Positions 22,804 through 36,891 of a DNA stretch of 64,000 nt are shown here, one piece after another; the stretch's first letter is position 1, and each line of letters starts with the position of its first letter. The stretch is from assembly GCF_051020765.1 (NCBI RefSeq), contig NC_134946.1, positions 7,677,239 through 7,741,238 on the forward strand, read 5' to 3'. The stretch comes from Lasioglossum baleicum (taxonomy: Eukaryota > Arthropoda > Insecta > Hymenoptera > Halictidae). The position numbers were made by a program, and so were the translations under genes. The notes under the pieces were generated by a model, which saw only the letters and a program-made list of their open reading frames with translations, was not told the origin of the DNA and made no database searches.

Positions 22804-23657
22804 TAGCCGTGATTCTAGTGATTGATATTGATGATTTTGCCGATTAGGGGAATTATGAAAATGACAAAGCTGTAACACGACCCTTTGGATATTCCGCAAT
22901 TTCTCCAATGTTACAGTTTAAACGTTAACAAATCCAAAGTGATTATTGAAGATTATTGAGTTCTAATTATTGAGCATATACATAGAAATATTAATTTACC
23001 CGGCGAGTGCATCGCTTCCGTCGACTTAGCACCGAGGGGAATATCGTCGCTGTCAGCGAATATGTTTTATGGCAGCGACTCTGGCGAGATAGATTGACCG
23101 AGGAAGACGATAGAAAACGCGGGAGGGGGGGGGGGGGGTGGTGGGTCGAAGGAAGAGGAGAAAATAGATGCCGTATACCATCAAGCCAAGGTGGGTATTG
23201 GATTTGTAATAGGGGCCATACGGGCTATAGGCACACCACTCTTCCGCCCCCGCAACCCTCACCCCACGGCCATGTCGAAATTGCGAACCATTTTCTCGGA
23301 TAGAAGACGTCGCAGCGGCGCAAAGTCTCCCGGCTCGACTGAATGCATTATTCGCGCGAGGGAGCAAAGGGCTGCTGGCTGCTCTTCCGTCTTTCTTTTT
23401 CCTTGTAGAGAACGACCCCGCGCACCCTTCCGTCTCCCGGCGATGCTCATGATTTCCATCGAGGACGCGGTTGACCGAGCATAGCCGGAAAAAGGGTTTC
23501 TTGAGCGGGAAAGATTTTTTCGGAACCGTTTTTCACGATGGGGTAGCAAATTCTGGGAGAACTGGTCGGATGTTTTCGGAGACGTTGTCGATTTTTTGGG
23601 GTGACGGGGCAAGTAGGAGTTGCTTCAGGAATCTTTAGACTACCCCAAATATAGTGG
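22804..23657. other. No gene seen; G-run at 23121-23138
   Basis: Moderately GC-rich, with a run of about 18 guanines broken by one adenine. The open stretches near 23007-23674 overlap in several frames and are not family-like. Confidence 0.5.
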
Positions 23658-23717
23658 TATACACAACCGCTCAAAAGTATGTGGACACTTCCTTTTTCTC
23701 TACAAAACGTAGTTTAA
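23658..23717. mobile_element. Tc1-type terminal fragment
   Basis: The stretch accgctcaaaagtatgtgga resembles Tc1-family terminal sequence. It directly precedes the repeat copy at 23720. Confidence 0.35.
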
Positions 23718-23719
23718 GC

Positions 23720-24300
23720 TACACTCCTCAAAAGAATTAAGGGATCACTTCTGCGAACCCGAAAAACTGCTCCCACTTTACGTGATCATAATTCCGTCAA
23801 AAATTGCTGTACCGATATCGTTAAACAATCGTTTGAATGCCATGAAACCTCTAGTTTCAGATGCTCTGTTTCAAATTGTTAATTTTTTACAAAGTTATAG
23901 CGAGATGAAGACAACATTGACGGTTAACAAAAATTTTGTGCAACTTTGGGATATCAGACGGGGAGCAACAACATTTTTTGATAAATCGCGTTAATATCAT
24001 TTGGAAGGGCTATCTTTCCTGTGTAAATTGTGTGGTTGTTGAACATTGTGCGATTTTTTTTTATTCGAGTTATTCAACATTGAAGTAAATGTTGACTTTT
24101 TAACTTTAACTGGCTCCAGAAAGCGAAAATAATTATCGTAGAATCTTGTGCAAAAAAGCAATAGAAAGAGGGTTTCTTTTTCTTCGATGCACTCCTTTTG
24201 TTTTTTCAATTTCATTAACATTTCGATATACCAGGTGTTTCTGAAAATATGCTTAAAAGGTTGCACAATTTCCATTTTTCCTTTAATTCGCTATATCTCG
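23720..24300 (+). repeat. Dispersed repeat, copy 1 (about 580 bp)
   Basis: It begins acactcctcaaaagaattaa and ends near ctttaattcgctatatctcg. The same sequence, well conserved, recurs in reverse orientation at 57629-58205. The begin sequence resembles a Tc1/mariner-type terminus, but no inverted partner is seen within the copy. Neither copy has a transposase-like frame. Confidence 0.8.
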
Positions 24301-25422
24301 GTGACATGATTGTTTTTTACATTGAAAAATTCAGTAGACTCTCCCGGAAACGATGATGTGCGTTTCAGTAATATTATAAACATTTGGATGTGATTAAACA
24401 ATTGCTTACCTGAACAGATTCTGTGGACTTTCTCGACCGAAGAGGTACATTTCTCAATAACATTACGAGCACTTAAACATATTTAAAAATTGTGAAAAGA
24501 ACGCTCGCAGGAGATGGATATAAAAATTCGCGAGGTAGAACGAGAACCATAACGTTCTATTGAATTTCCAACGGAACCGGTACGTGAAATGAAACATTGC
24601 ACTCCGTATGCGTTACTTTATCTCCGAAGACGCGATCTCCGAATGTAAACTGCTATCAGCAACCTTTTGAGATTTCCGGCAACCTTTGAAACCGGTGTTT
24701 TATAAAGGTTACAACGGGACAGGAAGATTCTACTCGAGGAAGTGAAAAAGGGAAGAAAAAGGATGGCCGCCTTTGGGGATGTAATGCAGATCTTTCTGTA
24801 AAAGTAAAGTGTTAAATCCGTTTATACCGGGAATCTATTCAAGTATTTATATAAAACGTTCTTCTGGAGTCCGTGAGGGATCGACTGGATACCAGAGGTT
24901 CTCCTCTCTCTCTATCTCTCTGGCTCTCCTTTTTTCTCCTCTCGCTCTTCCGTTGCCCTCAAGGAGCCTATTTTCTATTCCGAAAGAAGCAACACGGGGA
25001 TGCACACCAAGAATATTGCTCTTGGATGCATTCGTTCGCAAACCATTCCGCTAAAAGGATGTCTAGCGCGAATCTCTGAATGCCAGGCCTCTCAATGGGC
25101 ATTATACTTGCGAACAAAACCGCTAGGACACAGGTCGCATTAACTATATAGTCACGTATAATTATTAAAATCGAAGGAACGCTGGAAATTCCGGTGAAAA
25201 TTGTCAGATCAAATGAACATTCATTGGTACATATATACACGTAGAAAGTGAATATACAAGAAAATAAGGTACTAACCGTTATATAAAAATTAAATAACTC
25301 GTTCAAACCATTTATCATTTCTATAAAAATTGGCTTTTAGTGTGGGCAAAATGATAAGGCACTTTGAATATAAGATAAGAGAAGTATTAGAATTCAACAA
25401 AATTACACAATTTTTGGCAGTT

Positions 25423-25760
25423 TTAGTAATGCGTGGACTGCCCTTTACGTTGTACCACTTCAATCACTCTTCTTGGTAAACTTCTATAAATATTTTTCAT
25501 ATCATTTTGATGTATGCTTTCCCAAGCTACTAAAATTGCTGATTTCAATTCGGACACTGTACTGTACTGCTTTCCACCTTCGTATAATATTCTTGACAGT
25601 CTTCCCCAAACGTTCTCGATAATGTTTCGGTCAGGAGACCTTGCAGGCCAATTCAAAACCTTTATATTTTCCGCTTGAAAATAATATTTTACTATGCGTG
25701 CAGTATGTGCACAGCTGCATTATCTCGCTGAAATATATATTTTCTGGCAGCAATATTCTG
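25423..25760 (-). pseudogene. Tc1-family transposase C-terminal fragment
   Basis: The minus strand encodes NWPARSPDRNIIENVWGRL, the region with the last acidic residue of the DDE catalytic triad (the E of IEN). It continues to a natural-looking C terminus (SLPRRVIEVVQRKGQSTHY, stop). Upstream remnants are frame-shifted. Only the last third of a Tc1 transposase remains, so it is inactive. Confidence 0.85.
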
Positions 25761-26794
25761 CGAGTACTTGATTGCAAAATAGCTACAAACTTTACAATCT
25801 AATACGCTCCCCTTTATGGACAAATTTTACACTCAAAACATCCGTTCCAGCAAAAACGGTATACAGTACAAAAAGTATTTAGAAATCTCAAGCTTTAATA
25901 TCGGATAAATTTGAGCAAAGCTACAGCAGTTTCAATATTGAGCGAATTTTGAACTAAGCTGTGGCCTCTGAAATCGGGCATACAGCCCACTGTGCGTCGC
26001 TCAAACTATTTAGTATGAATTATAGATTGAACCCTCCCCTTTACAACGCGACTATAAAACTGACGATTTTGAAATTTCTATTTCATTGCACTTTTAAACC
26101 GTTCCGCGACTATTCAAAGTTCCCGGTCCAATTTTCGAGTTTAAACATTGTTGTAATTGTTTAAATGATCTTTTTTTTTAAACAAACCGACAATGGTCTA
26201 TCTCGCTCGACGTATCGATCAGAAGGTAAATTTGCTTGCGAATAATTCTTCGCGTCGCGAGAGCCCGTAAAACAAAGTAGAAACGCGGGTAATCTTGTTA
26301 TCGCGGGGAATTTAAAATTGACGGGGGCGGGAAATTCTTTATTCCGCGTAAACAGTTTCAATGCACGAGGGTTACTTATGACTGGAATTTTCGTTGGAGG
26401 TTTAACAAAAGTCCCGTTCGCTGGTGGTTGTCGGATATAATAAAGATCCGTGACAAGAGTCCGCGCGGGTGTACGTGCCCCGTCGGTGAACTTGAAACGT
26501 CGAGCAAAAGAGGATCGTAAAACGGCTCGGGTATTACGTTGTTAACACAGCACCGAAATGGACGAGCTACACGTTGATTATTTTTACCGTGCTACATATA
26601 TGGTCTAGACCACTGGTTAGACTAAGGCAATCATCGTTTGCAGAGTAGGTACATATAACTGAAACAATTCCCTTCGCGATCATCCTTTCGAACAACCGAA
26701 CGCAAAACGTTGCTACTGTGTTTCGTTGGAAAACGACTTCTTTGAGAATTTATTTAAGGAGAACTAATTCATGGATCGACTTGGCTGGCATTGT
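25761..26794. other. No gene seen
   Basis: AT-rich DNA without recognisable coding or repeat structure apart from decayed transposon flank up to about 25960. Confidence 0.4.
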
Positions 26795-27005
26795 TAATTT
26801 TCTTACATTATGATTTCGTACTTGATGTCGTACCTTTCTTATTTTTTTAAACATTTATTGTGACAAAAGTATTTGACGAAACGACTTTATTCTTTTTTCG
26901 TTAGAAAGGGAATACCTTGTCAATTGTACAGGAAAATTTTCGTAACTGTATCTAAACGAGTACGGTTAACAAATGAATTTCTTCTTCCCAAAATTTCGTA
27001 TCTCG
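26795..27005. repeat. Diverged copy of the 187-bp repeat family
   Basis: It contains cgactttattcttttttcgt, ttagaaaggg and ctgtatctaaacga in the same order as the arrays at 27640-28070 and 30700-31095, with more substitutions. Confidence 0.6.
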
Positions 27006-27639
27006 TTGGTCGTCTTGAGAAAGGGCCATTTCAAAAATTGATTAAAACGGAACTGGTCGATGGATCGATTTAATTTTTGTTGGAGCATATAGAGGGAACC
27101 CTGTTGATTATATAAAAATTGGCATCTGAACAATTGTGGTGTTAGTGTACAAGTTTTGGTTGTTCAGTAGTGCAGCCCGTCACTTGCACGCCCGCTATTC
27201 GACAAAGGAGCCCTCCCCGTAAGTACTTGAGCACAGCCAACCACCCTCGTCTAAGAGTTTGTTGCTGTTTCTTGTTCTTGTGTTGCCACTACTACTGGAG
27301 GACACCTAATGCCTGGTGGAAGTTTAACGCCGCTCGTAAGAACCACCTTGCAACGTTATTATAGTCTTCGATAAACACTTTCCGTACGGATATACCGTTG
27401 TAAGCAAACCTTGTTGCTTTAACTGCCACTTCGAACATTTCGGGCACATTTCAACTCGACCAATGATCTTCAATGTCTTGTACACAGTCCCAAATTTCCA
27501 AAAACTCGGTTGTCTTTTTTATGTACTTTTCGTACATCTCAATCAGAGGAAACGGAATTTCATACTCGGGGGATCACGAGACATCTAGATTATGACATCT
27601 AATTTCTTTCGAATGATAAATAAGAGTACTTTTTTTTTA

Positions 27640-28070
27640 AACTTCCACGTCATTATTTTTTTTATTAAAAAGAGGACATTTCGTTCATTATTTAGGAAAA
27701 TGATCAAAATTGAAAATTTTTATACAACATGATTCCGTGCCTGCTTCTTCCCCATTTTGATAAATAGAACATATTTAATAATTTATTGTAGAGAATATAT
27801 ATTTGATGGATCGACTTCATTCTTTTTTTGTTAAAAAGAGGATACTTTATTATTTGACTAGGAAAATTGTCAAAATTGTATCTGAACAAACGTAGCTGAC
27901 ACATTAATTTTTATACACCATGATTCCGTGTCTGCTTCTTCCTCATTTTGAAAAAGGACATATTTAATCATTTATTGTAGAGGAATTATATGATGAATCG
28001 ACTTCATTCTTTTTTTGTTAGAAAGAGGATATGTGAATTAACTAGGAAAATTGTCAAAATTTTTCTTATT
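27640..28070. repeat. Tandem repeat, about 187-bp period (2.3 copies)
   Basis: Units aligned on gat(g/a)gatcgacttcattc (27805, 27992; spacing 187) include tgattccgtgtctgcttctt and catttattgtagagga. A partial unit precedes them. The same unit reappears at 30700-31095. Confidence 0.8.
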
Positions 28071-30699
28071 TGAACAAAGAACCGTTAGACTACTTCGTAC
28101 GAAATAGTATCAAGATGCAATCTTTTATCAGCTCAATTTCATGGCCTTCGACATAATTGTACACAGCGATAAACAAAGAACCAGTTAATATTTGTATGTA
28201 CACGTTTATATCCTCCCCGTCTTGTTTACCAAAATCGAAATGAAACAAAAATAGATTTCGAAATAAAGTTATAGGAAAAGTTTATGCGATAAAATTGGAT
28301 TTTTTAATGCAGTTTACTGAAGTTCAACATTGGGGATGTTTTTTCCAACTTCCCGGTAAAAAATCTAGCGAGCGAACCCATTGCAATTTCGATTTTGCAA
28401 ACATCTGCGTCGAACTCTCATTTTCTGATCTGTTCGCCTTTTTCATCGCACGAAAAATTGTTGGAAGCAGTTGCAAAGCGCAATTGCATTCTAAACGATG
28501 CAGAACGAGGTTGCAAGTTTTCCGAACTCTCGCATGCCTCGTTTTTTAGGGCGAATTCCACATAATTTCGCGCGCTATAGGATTCGAAGCTTTGCGGCTT
28601 ATTGATCACGCGAACTTGTGAGAGATTTATGGCACCGGTCGACTAACTTTAAAGCTTCTGACGCTGCCGTCGTTTGTTGTACGAGTATAAGCTATTGTCT
28701 ACCAATTTATGTTTTAATCCTGCATCGTTTTTCGTGCTTTTTTAAAAAGCTTTTTCATATCTCGTGGCACTTTGAGTTATTCTAGCGGTGCACATTTCGA
28801 AGCGCAATAAATTCGCAAGAAAAAATCGCAAGTCAGCTTTTAAGGTCTCGTTATGAAGGGGAGACTTCAGCCTTTAAAATCAGTCTATGTAGATTGTTGT
28901 AATATTTTTCTTACAACGTTACAACAGATAAACATTAACGTTTGACACAATGAGTCTTCATAAACGGGGGGATCAAAGAATATGAAATTTACAGTTAATT
29001 TTCGCATTATTGTGAAATGCACTCGGAAGTCGAGAAAGTAGAGCGTTCGTCCTTTAAAATGATCCAAGATAGATCACTATACGAGTCTGTATCACGAAGC
29101 TATAATTGTTCGAAGTTCAAGAATTCTTGACCTAATTGTAAGTTTTACTCGATATTAATCGTTACCGCATACTCTAAACTGAATTTAGTTTAATGTAAAA
29201 GCACTATGAAAATATGAAAATCGACTTTGCAGTGCTAAAAGTACATACCTCAATCTTTAAAACGAGTCTAATTGTAAGTAGATTTTTCTCCCATATTTCT
29301 TCGCGGAGTTATAGCTGATCAAACATTTCCAAATTTTTGAATGGAAGATTCGATGGTTTTTTGGAGGGTTTGTAATTATAACGATTAATTACTCGAGGCA
29401 GCGGGAACAATAACGATTCGACTATCGAGCAGGAGTCTTTCGGGGTGCGATTTCTATTTTCACAGAGTCAGGGGTGGCTGCGGGGCTACGATATTCGCGG
29501 ATAAAGCTCAGAAAATATCCTCTCGCAGCAGGAGGGCGAACGTTGAAACCGGGGCATTTCAACTCGCACGATCACTTTTCGCTCCACCATGCTTTTATCT
29601 CCCATTCCCCATGGAGGAAGTGCGCCAGGGGCGTGTCACCATAGGGCCGATACGGGGAAACTTTTAAAATTACCCGGACTTCTCGTGCCAGAGATAATAT
29701 GATGGTCTATTAAGGATAGGCGACGCAAGGATCGAGCAAACTCGCGACGAAGATGCAGGATGCCATCTTAATTTGATCCCTGAATGCAGCTGCCATAACG
29801 CCGCCGCAGCAAATAGACGAATCTCCTGATATCGAATTTATTTTATCGATACTCTCCGACCCCCTTTTTTCCCTTCAATATAATTAACTGCAAATTTTCG
29901 ACGGAACACAGGAAATTACAATTTCGATTTATTGGGATCGAAGTATAATAACTTGGTAGGAAAAAATCGTAGGTTAACTTTCAAGGGCTCGTTCCAAGGG
30001 GGAGGATTTGCGCTTTCGGTCCGAGGTCACTGGAATCGCGAAGAACATTTTTTATGCTCTCTACAGGCATTTATTTCAATGTTTGTCCACTCAAACTTGT
30101 AAAATTTTTGAAAGAATGATATCTTTTTTTAAAAATGTATTTCCAAAAGAATTAGTGACGTTCTCCGATTGTTTCTCGCGAAGTTATGGCAGGTTAAACA
30201 TCATCAAATTTGTCAAGATATGACTTAATAATTTTTCGGATATTTATTAATTTTAATGATATTTGATTTGTTTGAATAATTTGTCGTATGTTCCATTGTG
30301 TAAGGTAGTCGTAGACGTTTTAACGTTAGACTTGCATTAATAGTTACGTGGAATCAGTTCGTTAAACCAGCGACATATGTGTCGCACGATGTAACAGATC
30401 ATTGATTGTCTGGACATCTAAACACATTTTCGCGCACAATGTCGAATAGCAGCGAATGCGATACAATGGGCCATTTAACCGGGGTTTATCTCGATGCAGA
30501 GAGGAGCCATTAATATTTCATTCGCTAATGCGAGACACTGGTCGAGCACTCGGTGTAAACCACCACCACTAACACTGCCCCCGAAGACTCCTAATACTAA
30601 TCACGATCCAAGTGGTTGCGCACAGACTATCCGAAGTTGTTCCATGTTGTTGCAATCATTTTCGAAACGGAAACATTCATTATAATTATTTTTCGTCGT
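28071..30699. other. No gene seen; weak dispersed repeats
   Basis: The blocks around 28800-28890, 29210-29340 and 29940-30210 share phrases such as aggaaaaaatcgta/gcaag and cgcggagttatagc in the same order. This suggests an old dispersed repeat. No coding signal. Confidence 0.4.
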
Positions 30700-31095
30700 C
30701 TTGTGCAAAAGGACATACTTTAAGAATTTATTATTCGGAAACTATTTGATGAATCGACTTCATTCTTATTTTGTTAGAAAGACGACATTTCGTTGATTGT
30801 TTAAGAAAATTGCCGAAATTGTATCTAAACGAACATAGCTGGCACATTAATTTTTATACATCATGATTCCGTATCTGCTTCTTCCTCATTTTGAAGAAAG
30901 GATATATTTAATATTTTATTGTAGAGGAATTCTATCATGATCGATTTTATTCTTTTTTTGTTAGAAAGTGGATACTTTGTTAATTGACTAGGAAAATCGT
31001 CGAAATTGTATCTAAACAAACACGGCTGACATGTTAATTTTCTTACATCGTGATTTCGTACTTGTGATCTCGTATCTTTCTCATTTTGACAAAAA
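30700..31095. repeat. Second array of the 187-189 bp repeat family
   Basis: Two units aligned on gatgaatcgacttcattc (30748) and atgatcgattttattc (30937), spacing 189. Sequence as in 27640-28070, 2.6 kb away in the same orientation. Confidence 0.75.
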
Positions 31096-31822
31096 GGGTA
31101 TTTTTAACAATTGTAGCACCCAGCTCGAAGTTCATTTGCAAATAAAACTTTGGTTTGTTAGCAAACTTGCTAGCGCGGAAACGCGCGTAGATGTGTATAA
31201 ATATGTGAATGCGACAGACGAACTATGCGCACGGTTCCTACAATGAAAATATCAAGTCTCGATGCACCGGGTGGTTTCTAAGGGTATACGGGATCGCATT
31301 AAAATATATACGGTGCACTGTTAACCAGAGCGCCAGAAAATAATCTGCTCAGGAAAATTATTTCGCTCGCAAGACCTCGTGCGTATTTCTCTCTTTGGAC
31401 GCGAGCAAGGGATCCTAGAAAATTCCTCTCCACCCCTGTAACCCACCGCTTTCCCTCTCTTCCTCCCTCCCTCCCACCCCTCTATCAAAGTCGGTTTATT
31501 TCCGTTTCAGTGAGTTCCTCGTATATCATGAGATACACGATGGAAAGAAGAAAACCTCCTTGCATCAAGAATAATAATTCTCTGGTACACGAAAAAATGT
31601 TAACGTTTCGCTGCGCTCTCACTTTGTGGGAAATGCAACCCCCACCCCCATAAAGTCGCGGGAAAAAGCGATGTCCCCTAGGAGAAATGCCTGAGGATTC
31701 TCGTGAAAATTTTCGAAGTGTTTGATTCGGGATTAAATCACGAGTGAATTGGTAAAATCAAACAAAAATTTTTAATTTTTTTAAAGTTCGGATTACATTT
31801 ACTTGTTTAATCCACTATTCAC

Positions 31823-31966
31823 TAGAACCTGCATTATCCGGACCGAGAAATTTAAACTGTTGTAACTCCGTGAATAGAAGTCGTACATCGAACAAATAAA
31901 TGTGCTCCGAATAGTGTTACGTGGGGGCTCATTTTAATCAGAAAAATGTCACGAATATGTTCGTAG
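31823..31966 (+). repeat. pogo/Tigger-type end fragment, copy 1
   Basis: It carries tagaacctgcattatccgga, then, after a gap, attttaatcagaaaaatgtc. The same ordered blocks occur at 35536, 41026, 44334/44621 and 55630. The tagaacctcgattatccgaa phrase is typical of pogo/Tigger TIRs. Confidence 0.5.
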
Positions 31967-34900
31967 AGAAGTTCCATAAATAAATAATTAAAAGTAGTGT
32001 ACTTATGACTCTTAGAAGAAAATTCCTGTGAGAGTTATCGGCCATGGGAAGTGTTCGGTGACACAATGTTCGAATAGGAATTAAATCACGAGTGCAATTG
32101 ATAAAAGAAAATTGAAATAATGGATCTGTGGAATGTAGGACATTCTGACAATGAGTTCTCATTGTCACAGCTGATCGTTTTCGTAGACAATCGTTTTAAT
32201 GACGCCGAAATTAAACTGAATTAAGCTGAGAACGGTTAAACTGCTTCTGACAAGGTTTCGTAGATTTTCAACAAGTTGTTTATTGTTTTTGCTGAGAATT
32301 TTAATTATGTTGTTTGGATAATACTTTGGTTGGCAGTTTTGTTGTATGGCACTTGAAAAATATATGAAATTAGTATGGGTACTAATTAAAAAAGTATAAA
32401 GACCCTTCATTAAATAATTAATTCATAACAATGCTAATTGATTCAATAACAAATTTTTCAAATCAATGATCCACATAGATGGATCAAAGTTGTGTATCGT
32501 TTTTTTAGAAACCACCTCCAAAAAATAAATTCAAAAATTGATTTTTATCTGTATCAGATTTATGTTGATTTTTTAAAACAATTACACGAAAGCCTTGCAA
32601 CTTGCGCAGATAATAATTACTATAAATGATACGGTTTTGTTTGCACTGAAATTTACGTTAACAAAAATCCGGAAATTTCCGCGCGATAATACATCGGGAC
32701 GATGGAAATTGTTGAAAAATGATGTGAAAAAGGGAAACAGGTAGTAGCATGATTCTCAGGAGCAGACGTGTAGCGCGATGAACGCTTCGGCGCGGCGTTC
32801 TATTTCCCGGCAACTCGACGACCACTTCTCTCCCACTTTTCTCGCCTTCCACTCAACGTTTCAGTCGCAAATGTACCCCGAAAGAAGATATTCGAGCCAA
32901 GAGTGCTAGAAGAATCTCGAATGTAGTCGGTGGACCTGCGAATGAAACTCGCATCAGTTTCGCCCGGATGAAACACACGGAAAATCCCCGGGAAACTTTC
33001 GTCGTAACGTCTGTCGTCACTGGATCCAAGCAAAAACTGATTTCCCGTCTCCCACTGACTTCCGGCTGCCCTGGGAAAAATGTTAAAACTTTTCAGCTAG
33101 CTGCAAAAGTTACGGGAACGTCCAAACTGTGAAAAATTACGAAAAATAGTGTTCAGTTGATAGAAATATTCTTAGTTGATATTACACAGCAGTCGTAAGT
33201 AAAGATTGCCCTTCAGGGCAACGAGGCCACACCCCCTCAGAGCTTCAAGCGCACACCCTCTTCTCCGACGTCACCGAAAGCCAACAATAGCGTCTTTAAT
33301 TGTGCATAAGGTGGTGGCACTTACATATAAATATCTATAACATTAGTAATTGTGCATATTTTACAATGAAATTCGTTGTGAAACAAATTGTGAGTCGAAA
33401 ATTTGGTCTCTACATTCTCTACCGGCCAATAGTAACACCGAAATTGTTGTCTTCACACGGAACGCTCCCGATGGGCGTGGCCAAATTGCTCCCCGAGCCG
33501 CAAGTGTGTTCCGTAGGTTAGCTGCGTCGATTGTAGACAAAGTTACGACAGGAAAATGTACCGTCCAGTTGACCACGATAGTCAGAGTCTGATTAGACGA
33601 GGATCGCCGGCGTTAATGCCCGGTGAAATTCGCCGTTGACTATGGGGCCGGGGCAAAGGGGCGGAGCAAACGAGCCGAAAGGGTAAAAGGGAGCCGGAGC
33701 GCAACGGATCGGCAAACTGATGCGGCTCCATCGTCTGCTAAATTGATTTACTTGACAAAGATTGAGTTAGCGAATTAGGGCCGTCGCGCCCGATCGTTAT
33801 TCAAACCTAACGCCTTAATGATGCGACCGGTCCCATTGTGTTTATCGCGCGGAATTAAACGAGAGAGGAACCTGCTTGGCTCTGTTGCTGCATCGATCCG
33901 ATGGCTTCCGGACCGGAACCCGAAAAATCCCAATTCTATACGAATTTCGAGCCCCATAGACTCCGCAGACCTCGGTGGACCTCCGAGAAAATTGACCGAC
34001 ACTGATTCACTTGCTGACCTTGACGTCCCTTCGATTTATGGGCGGCGAACACCGTGATCCTACTACCCTGAACGTGTCCCTTATTATTGACAGTAGACTT
34101 GAAGAGTATAGCCGGATCAGGTGGTCAAATGTGCCCCCAAATGGGCTCCCAAAGAAAACTCTATGTGGCAAGTTCCAAGTCGGTACCCTTACCACAAGGG
34201 TAGTTATAGGGTGGGCATGGTTTCAATGAATTATGCTCTATTTCTTCTGTTCTGCTAATTAAAAAGTTACGAAAAAATTCATGAACATGCTACCTAGTGG
34301 CACACACGACTTTTTCCCGAATTTTTGACTGCAAAATCTATTTTAAAAAATTCCAGAAACCTAACACTGCTGATTTCATATTGAAGTAGCCGAGCTTTAT
34401 AATGATTATTAACTGGCTTGAGATAACTGAAAATTATTTCTCAGATTTTCTATAAAGTCAATTGATGAAATAAAAATTCGAGTTTTCCTTACTTGCCTCT
34501 GTATAATCTTGACCTTTGAATAGTCTTATAAAAAGACATGAATTTAACAATTTTTGAAGCTTTTGTGACTGAAATTGAATGGTGTTTCATTGCTTGGGAG
34601 TTTTTCTTCTTATTTAAAAGTTCCTTTTTGGTCACTAGTCGATGGAATTATGCAATTATTTTACAGTCTCGTTCTGTAAGATTCCGAGTCACCCGGTGTA
34701 CAGTAACGGGACTATTCCCAGCGTCGGCGAGATGAAACGACGACTGAGAGATCCAGCGAAACGAAATGAAGCGAAAAGAAATGAAATAAGGGTTTCATTA
34801 TTTTCGCGGGATACATTTCTGGCATCCAAGGAAACGTCAGGTGACGTGACAAACGACGGAGGCATTCCACGGGAATTAAACGCACCCCGTTCGACCCTCC

Positions 34901-35261
34901 GCACACCCCGTCCACCCTCGAATAGGTTACCTTAACGATATAAATGAAAAAGGAAGAGCTGTGTTGACCAAAAAATAAGAGAAAGCAGTGATGAACACGG
35001 GTATATTAAGGGGTGATGACTGTGATGGGGAATTTGGGGATTTAGTCGCTACTACACTCCGCGACAGACCTATAAGGCACCTGCGATTTTAGCTAATATT
35101 TTATTAATACTAATTTTTTCGTAAAAGTTTTCGTTATTAATCCAAAGAATCTATTAAAGTACATACATTTCCGTAGTGGCAATGTTGTTGAATTAGATTG
35201 AAAAAAGTTTCATTAAAATTTCTAATTTTTGATAAAATAAGGTGCGATAAAAGTATAAGAC
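31967..35261. other. No gene seen
   Basis: Unique-looking DNA, with a more GC-rich stretch 33200-34200 where overlapping open frames occur on both strands without family similarity or splice context. I see no supported feature. Confidence 0.45.
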
Positions 35262-35490
35262 AATGTATATTTTACGTAAGAAAAAGTCGGTGGAAGTTAA
35301 TGAAAAATATTTTTTTCTATTTAGTAGTAATGTGTTATGCCACCTTGATTTTTTATGGTTTCAATTAATCGTCGTGGTATCGATTTATATAAATTTTTTA
35401 CTTGATCTTGACTTAATTTGGCCCGATTTCTTCAATACGAGCTTTCAACTCTTTCACCGACAAAAACTGTTTCCGACTTTAAAAGTGTCA
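35262..35490 (-). pseudogene. Second Tc1-family transposase C-terminal relic
   Basis: Read on the minus strand in shifting frames, the segment gives the end of a Tc1 transposase: a KELKARIEEIG-like block, an IYINRYHDD-like block matching the LYKSIPRR position of the family, and a final THYY-like end. Stops interrupt it. It is more decayed than the copy at 25423. Confidence 0.5.
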
Positions 35491-35535
35491 CATTGAACTG
35501 TGAAAGAATTAAGAATTTTAGAACACGGATACCAT

Positions 35536-35630
35536 CAGTTCGGATAATCGAGGTTCTAGCAAATATCATCCAAATTGTTCCGTGTTTGATCTCATTTTAG
35601 TCAGAAAAATGTTACAAATACGTTGGAGAA
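35536..35630 (+). repeat. pogo/Tigger-type end fragment, copy 2
   Basis: Reads ttcggataatcgaggttcta, then ccgtgtttgatctcatttta and cagaaaaatgttac in the family order. Confidence 0.5.
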
Positions 35631-36886
35631 CAATAAAAAACAAAGAGGCCATCAAAAGATCTTCAACAATGCGTTATTATTTTATTATTTGGTTTCGAGA
35701 CAAATCGAAATGTCTGGTGTGTAAACGTCAAGATTTAAAATATATAGTTCTTTCTTTTTCCATAACAAATATTCAAACACGCCGCCTCTACTGTGGAAAC
35801 TCGAAAGTGCAAACAGCTTTAAAAATTCGTTAAAAATTAAAAAATCGCTTTTCCGACCCCCATTACCTTTACTGTACCATCTCTGTCGCGAAGATACCTT
35901 CCCCATCAGCTTCTCCCAACATCTGAAGTGCATTCGCTGTTCCCGCACACTGGCAACACGCGTCAAAGCTTCGGAATAGGTCCGACTACACAGACGGGGT
36001 CGAGTGTTCCACTGGTCTCTGTGGCAGCTCGAACGCAGAATCATCCGGAAGTTGCGACCGCCGGAGGGTCGTTAGGCCATCAGGGCGATTCCGGCCAGCC
36101 GGCAATTTCTGAAACAGAAACGGGAACAAAGTTCCGCGGGCCGGTTGTCGAAGAATTATCGGCGGATGCCTCTAATTTCTTGGTTGATCGGCTGCGACGC
36201 GGGTTCAAAAGTGAGACTGAAACTCTGCGGTCGGGGAAAATTGGAGGGCGCGGCACCTATGGCGATTACCGTTCGATTTCAGAGAGGTCCCCCTACCCGC
36301 TAAGCAATTCCCGGTTCGTATCGCGAGCCGGTCGACCGAACTGGGCTAACATAAGTTAAATGAATCCAGCCTCGGGAAACGCTATTTGTTCGATCGGCGA
36401 CATTGTGCGGGGGCTCTGAACGATTGACCTTGAGATAAAGGGGAACTATGCTCGGCGACTCCGTGACTCGTGACGCGAGCTCTCGATCAGTGTCAGTCGA
36501 TGGAAACGAAACTATGGTGGCGGCAAGCTGCGCCGATGAATTGCAGCTTTTGTCGGGAGGCGTTGTTGCGAGAATCGGCCGAAGAATGATGTTGATTCTA
36601 TGCGGACCAAGGAGTTTCTGTTGTTTGGCTAGAGGGGGCGGCGAGGTTTAATGGTGGATGGATTTAGAACATCTAGCAGTTAGGCCATAGCTGAGCAAAC
36701 ACGCACTTTTGGAAATTATGAACTTCAGGGACAGAAATGAAGATGTGATCTTATAAATATGAAGGACTTGCAATAATTTAATTATACGCTATTTTTTATT
36801 CTATACTAGCGGCCTTGAAATACAGTCAAGCTAGGAGTGGTGCTGAAGAGTGGGGAACCAGAAAGTTAATGGCGGGGGTCGCGCAA
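35631..36886. other. No gene seen
   Basis: A 143-codon open stretch at 35928-36359 overlaps an antisense one and shows low-complexity, charge-rich sequence with no recognised family. It is not called a gene. Confidence 0.4.
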
Positions 36887-36891
36887 CGACG

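Noticed and set aside
23121..23138. G-run as a possible assembly gap or G-quadruplex
   Set aside because: A simple homopolymer tract; no further structure around it supports a function.
35928..36359. 143-codon open frame on the + strand
   Set aside because: Low-complexity charged sequence, antisense open frame in the same place, no splice context or known domain; likely a GC-composition effect.
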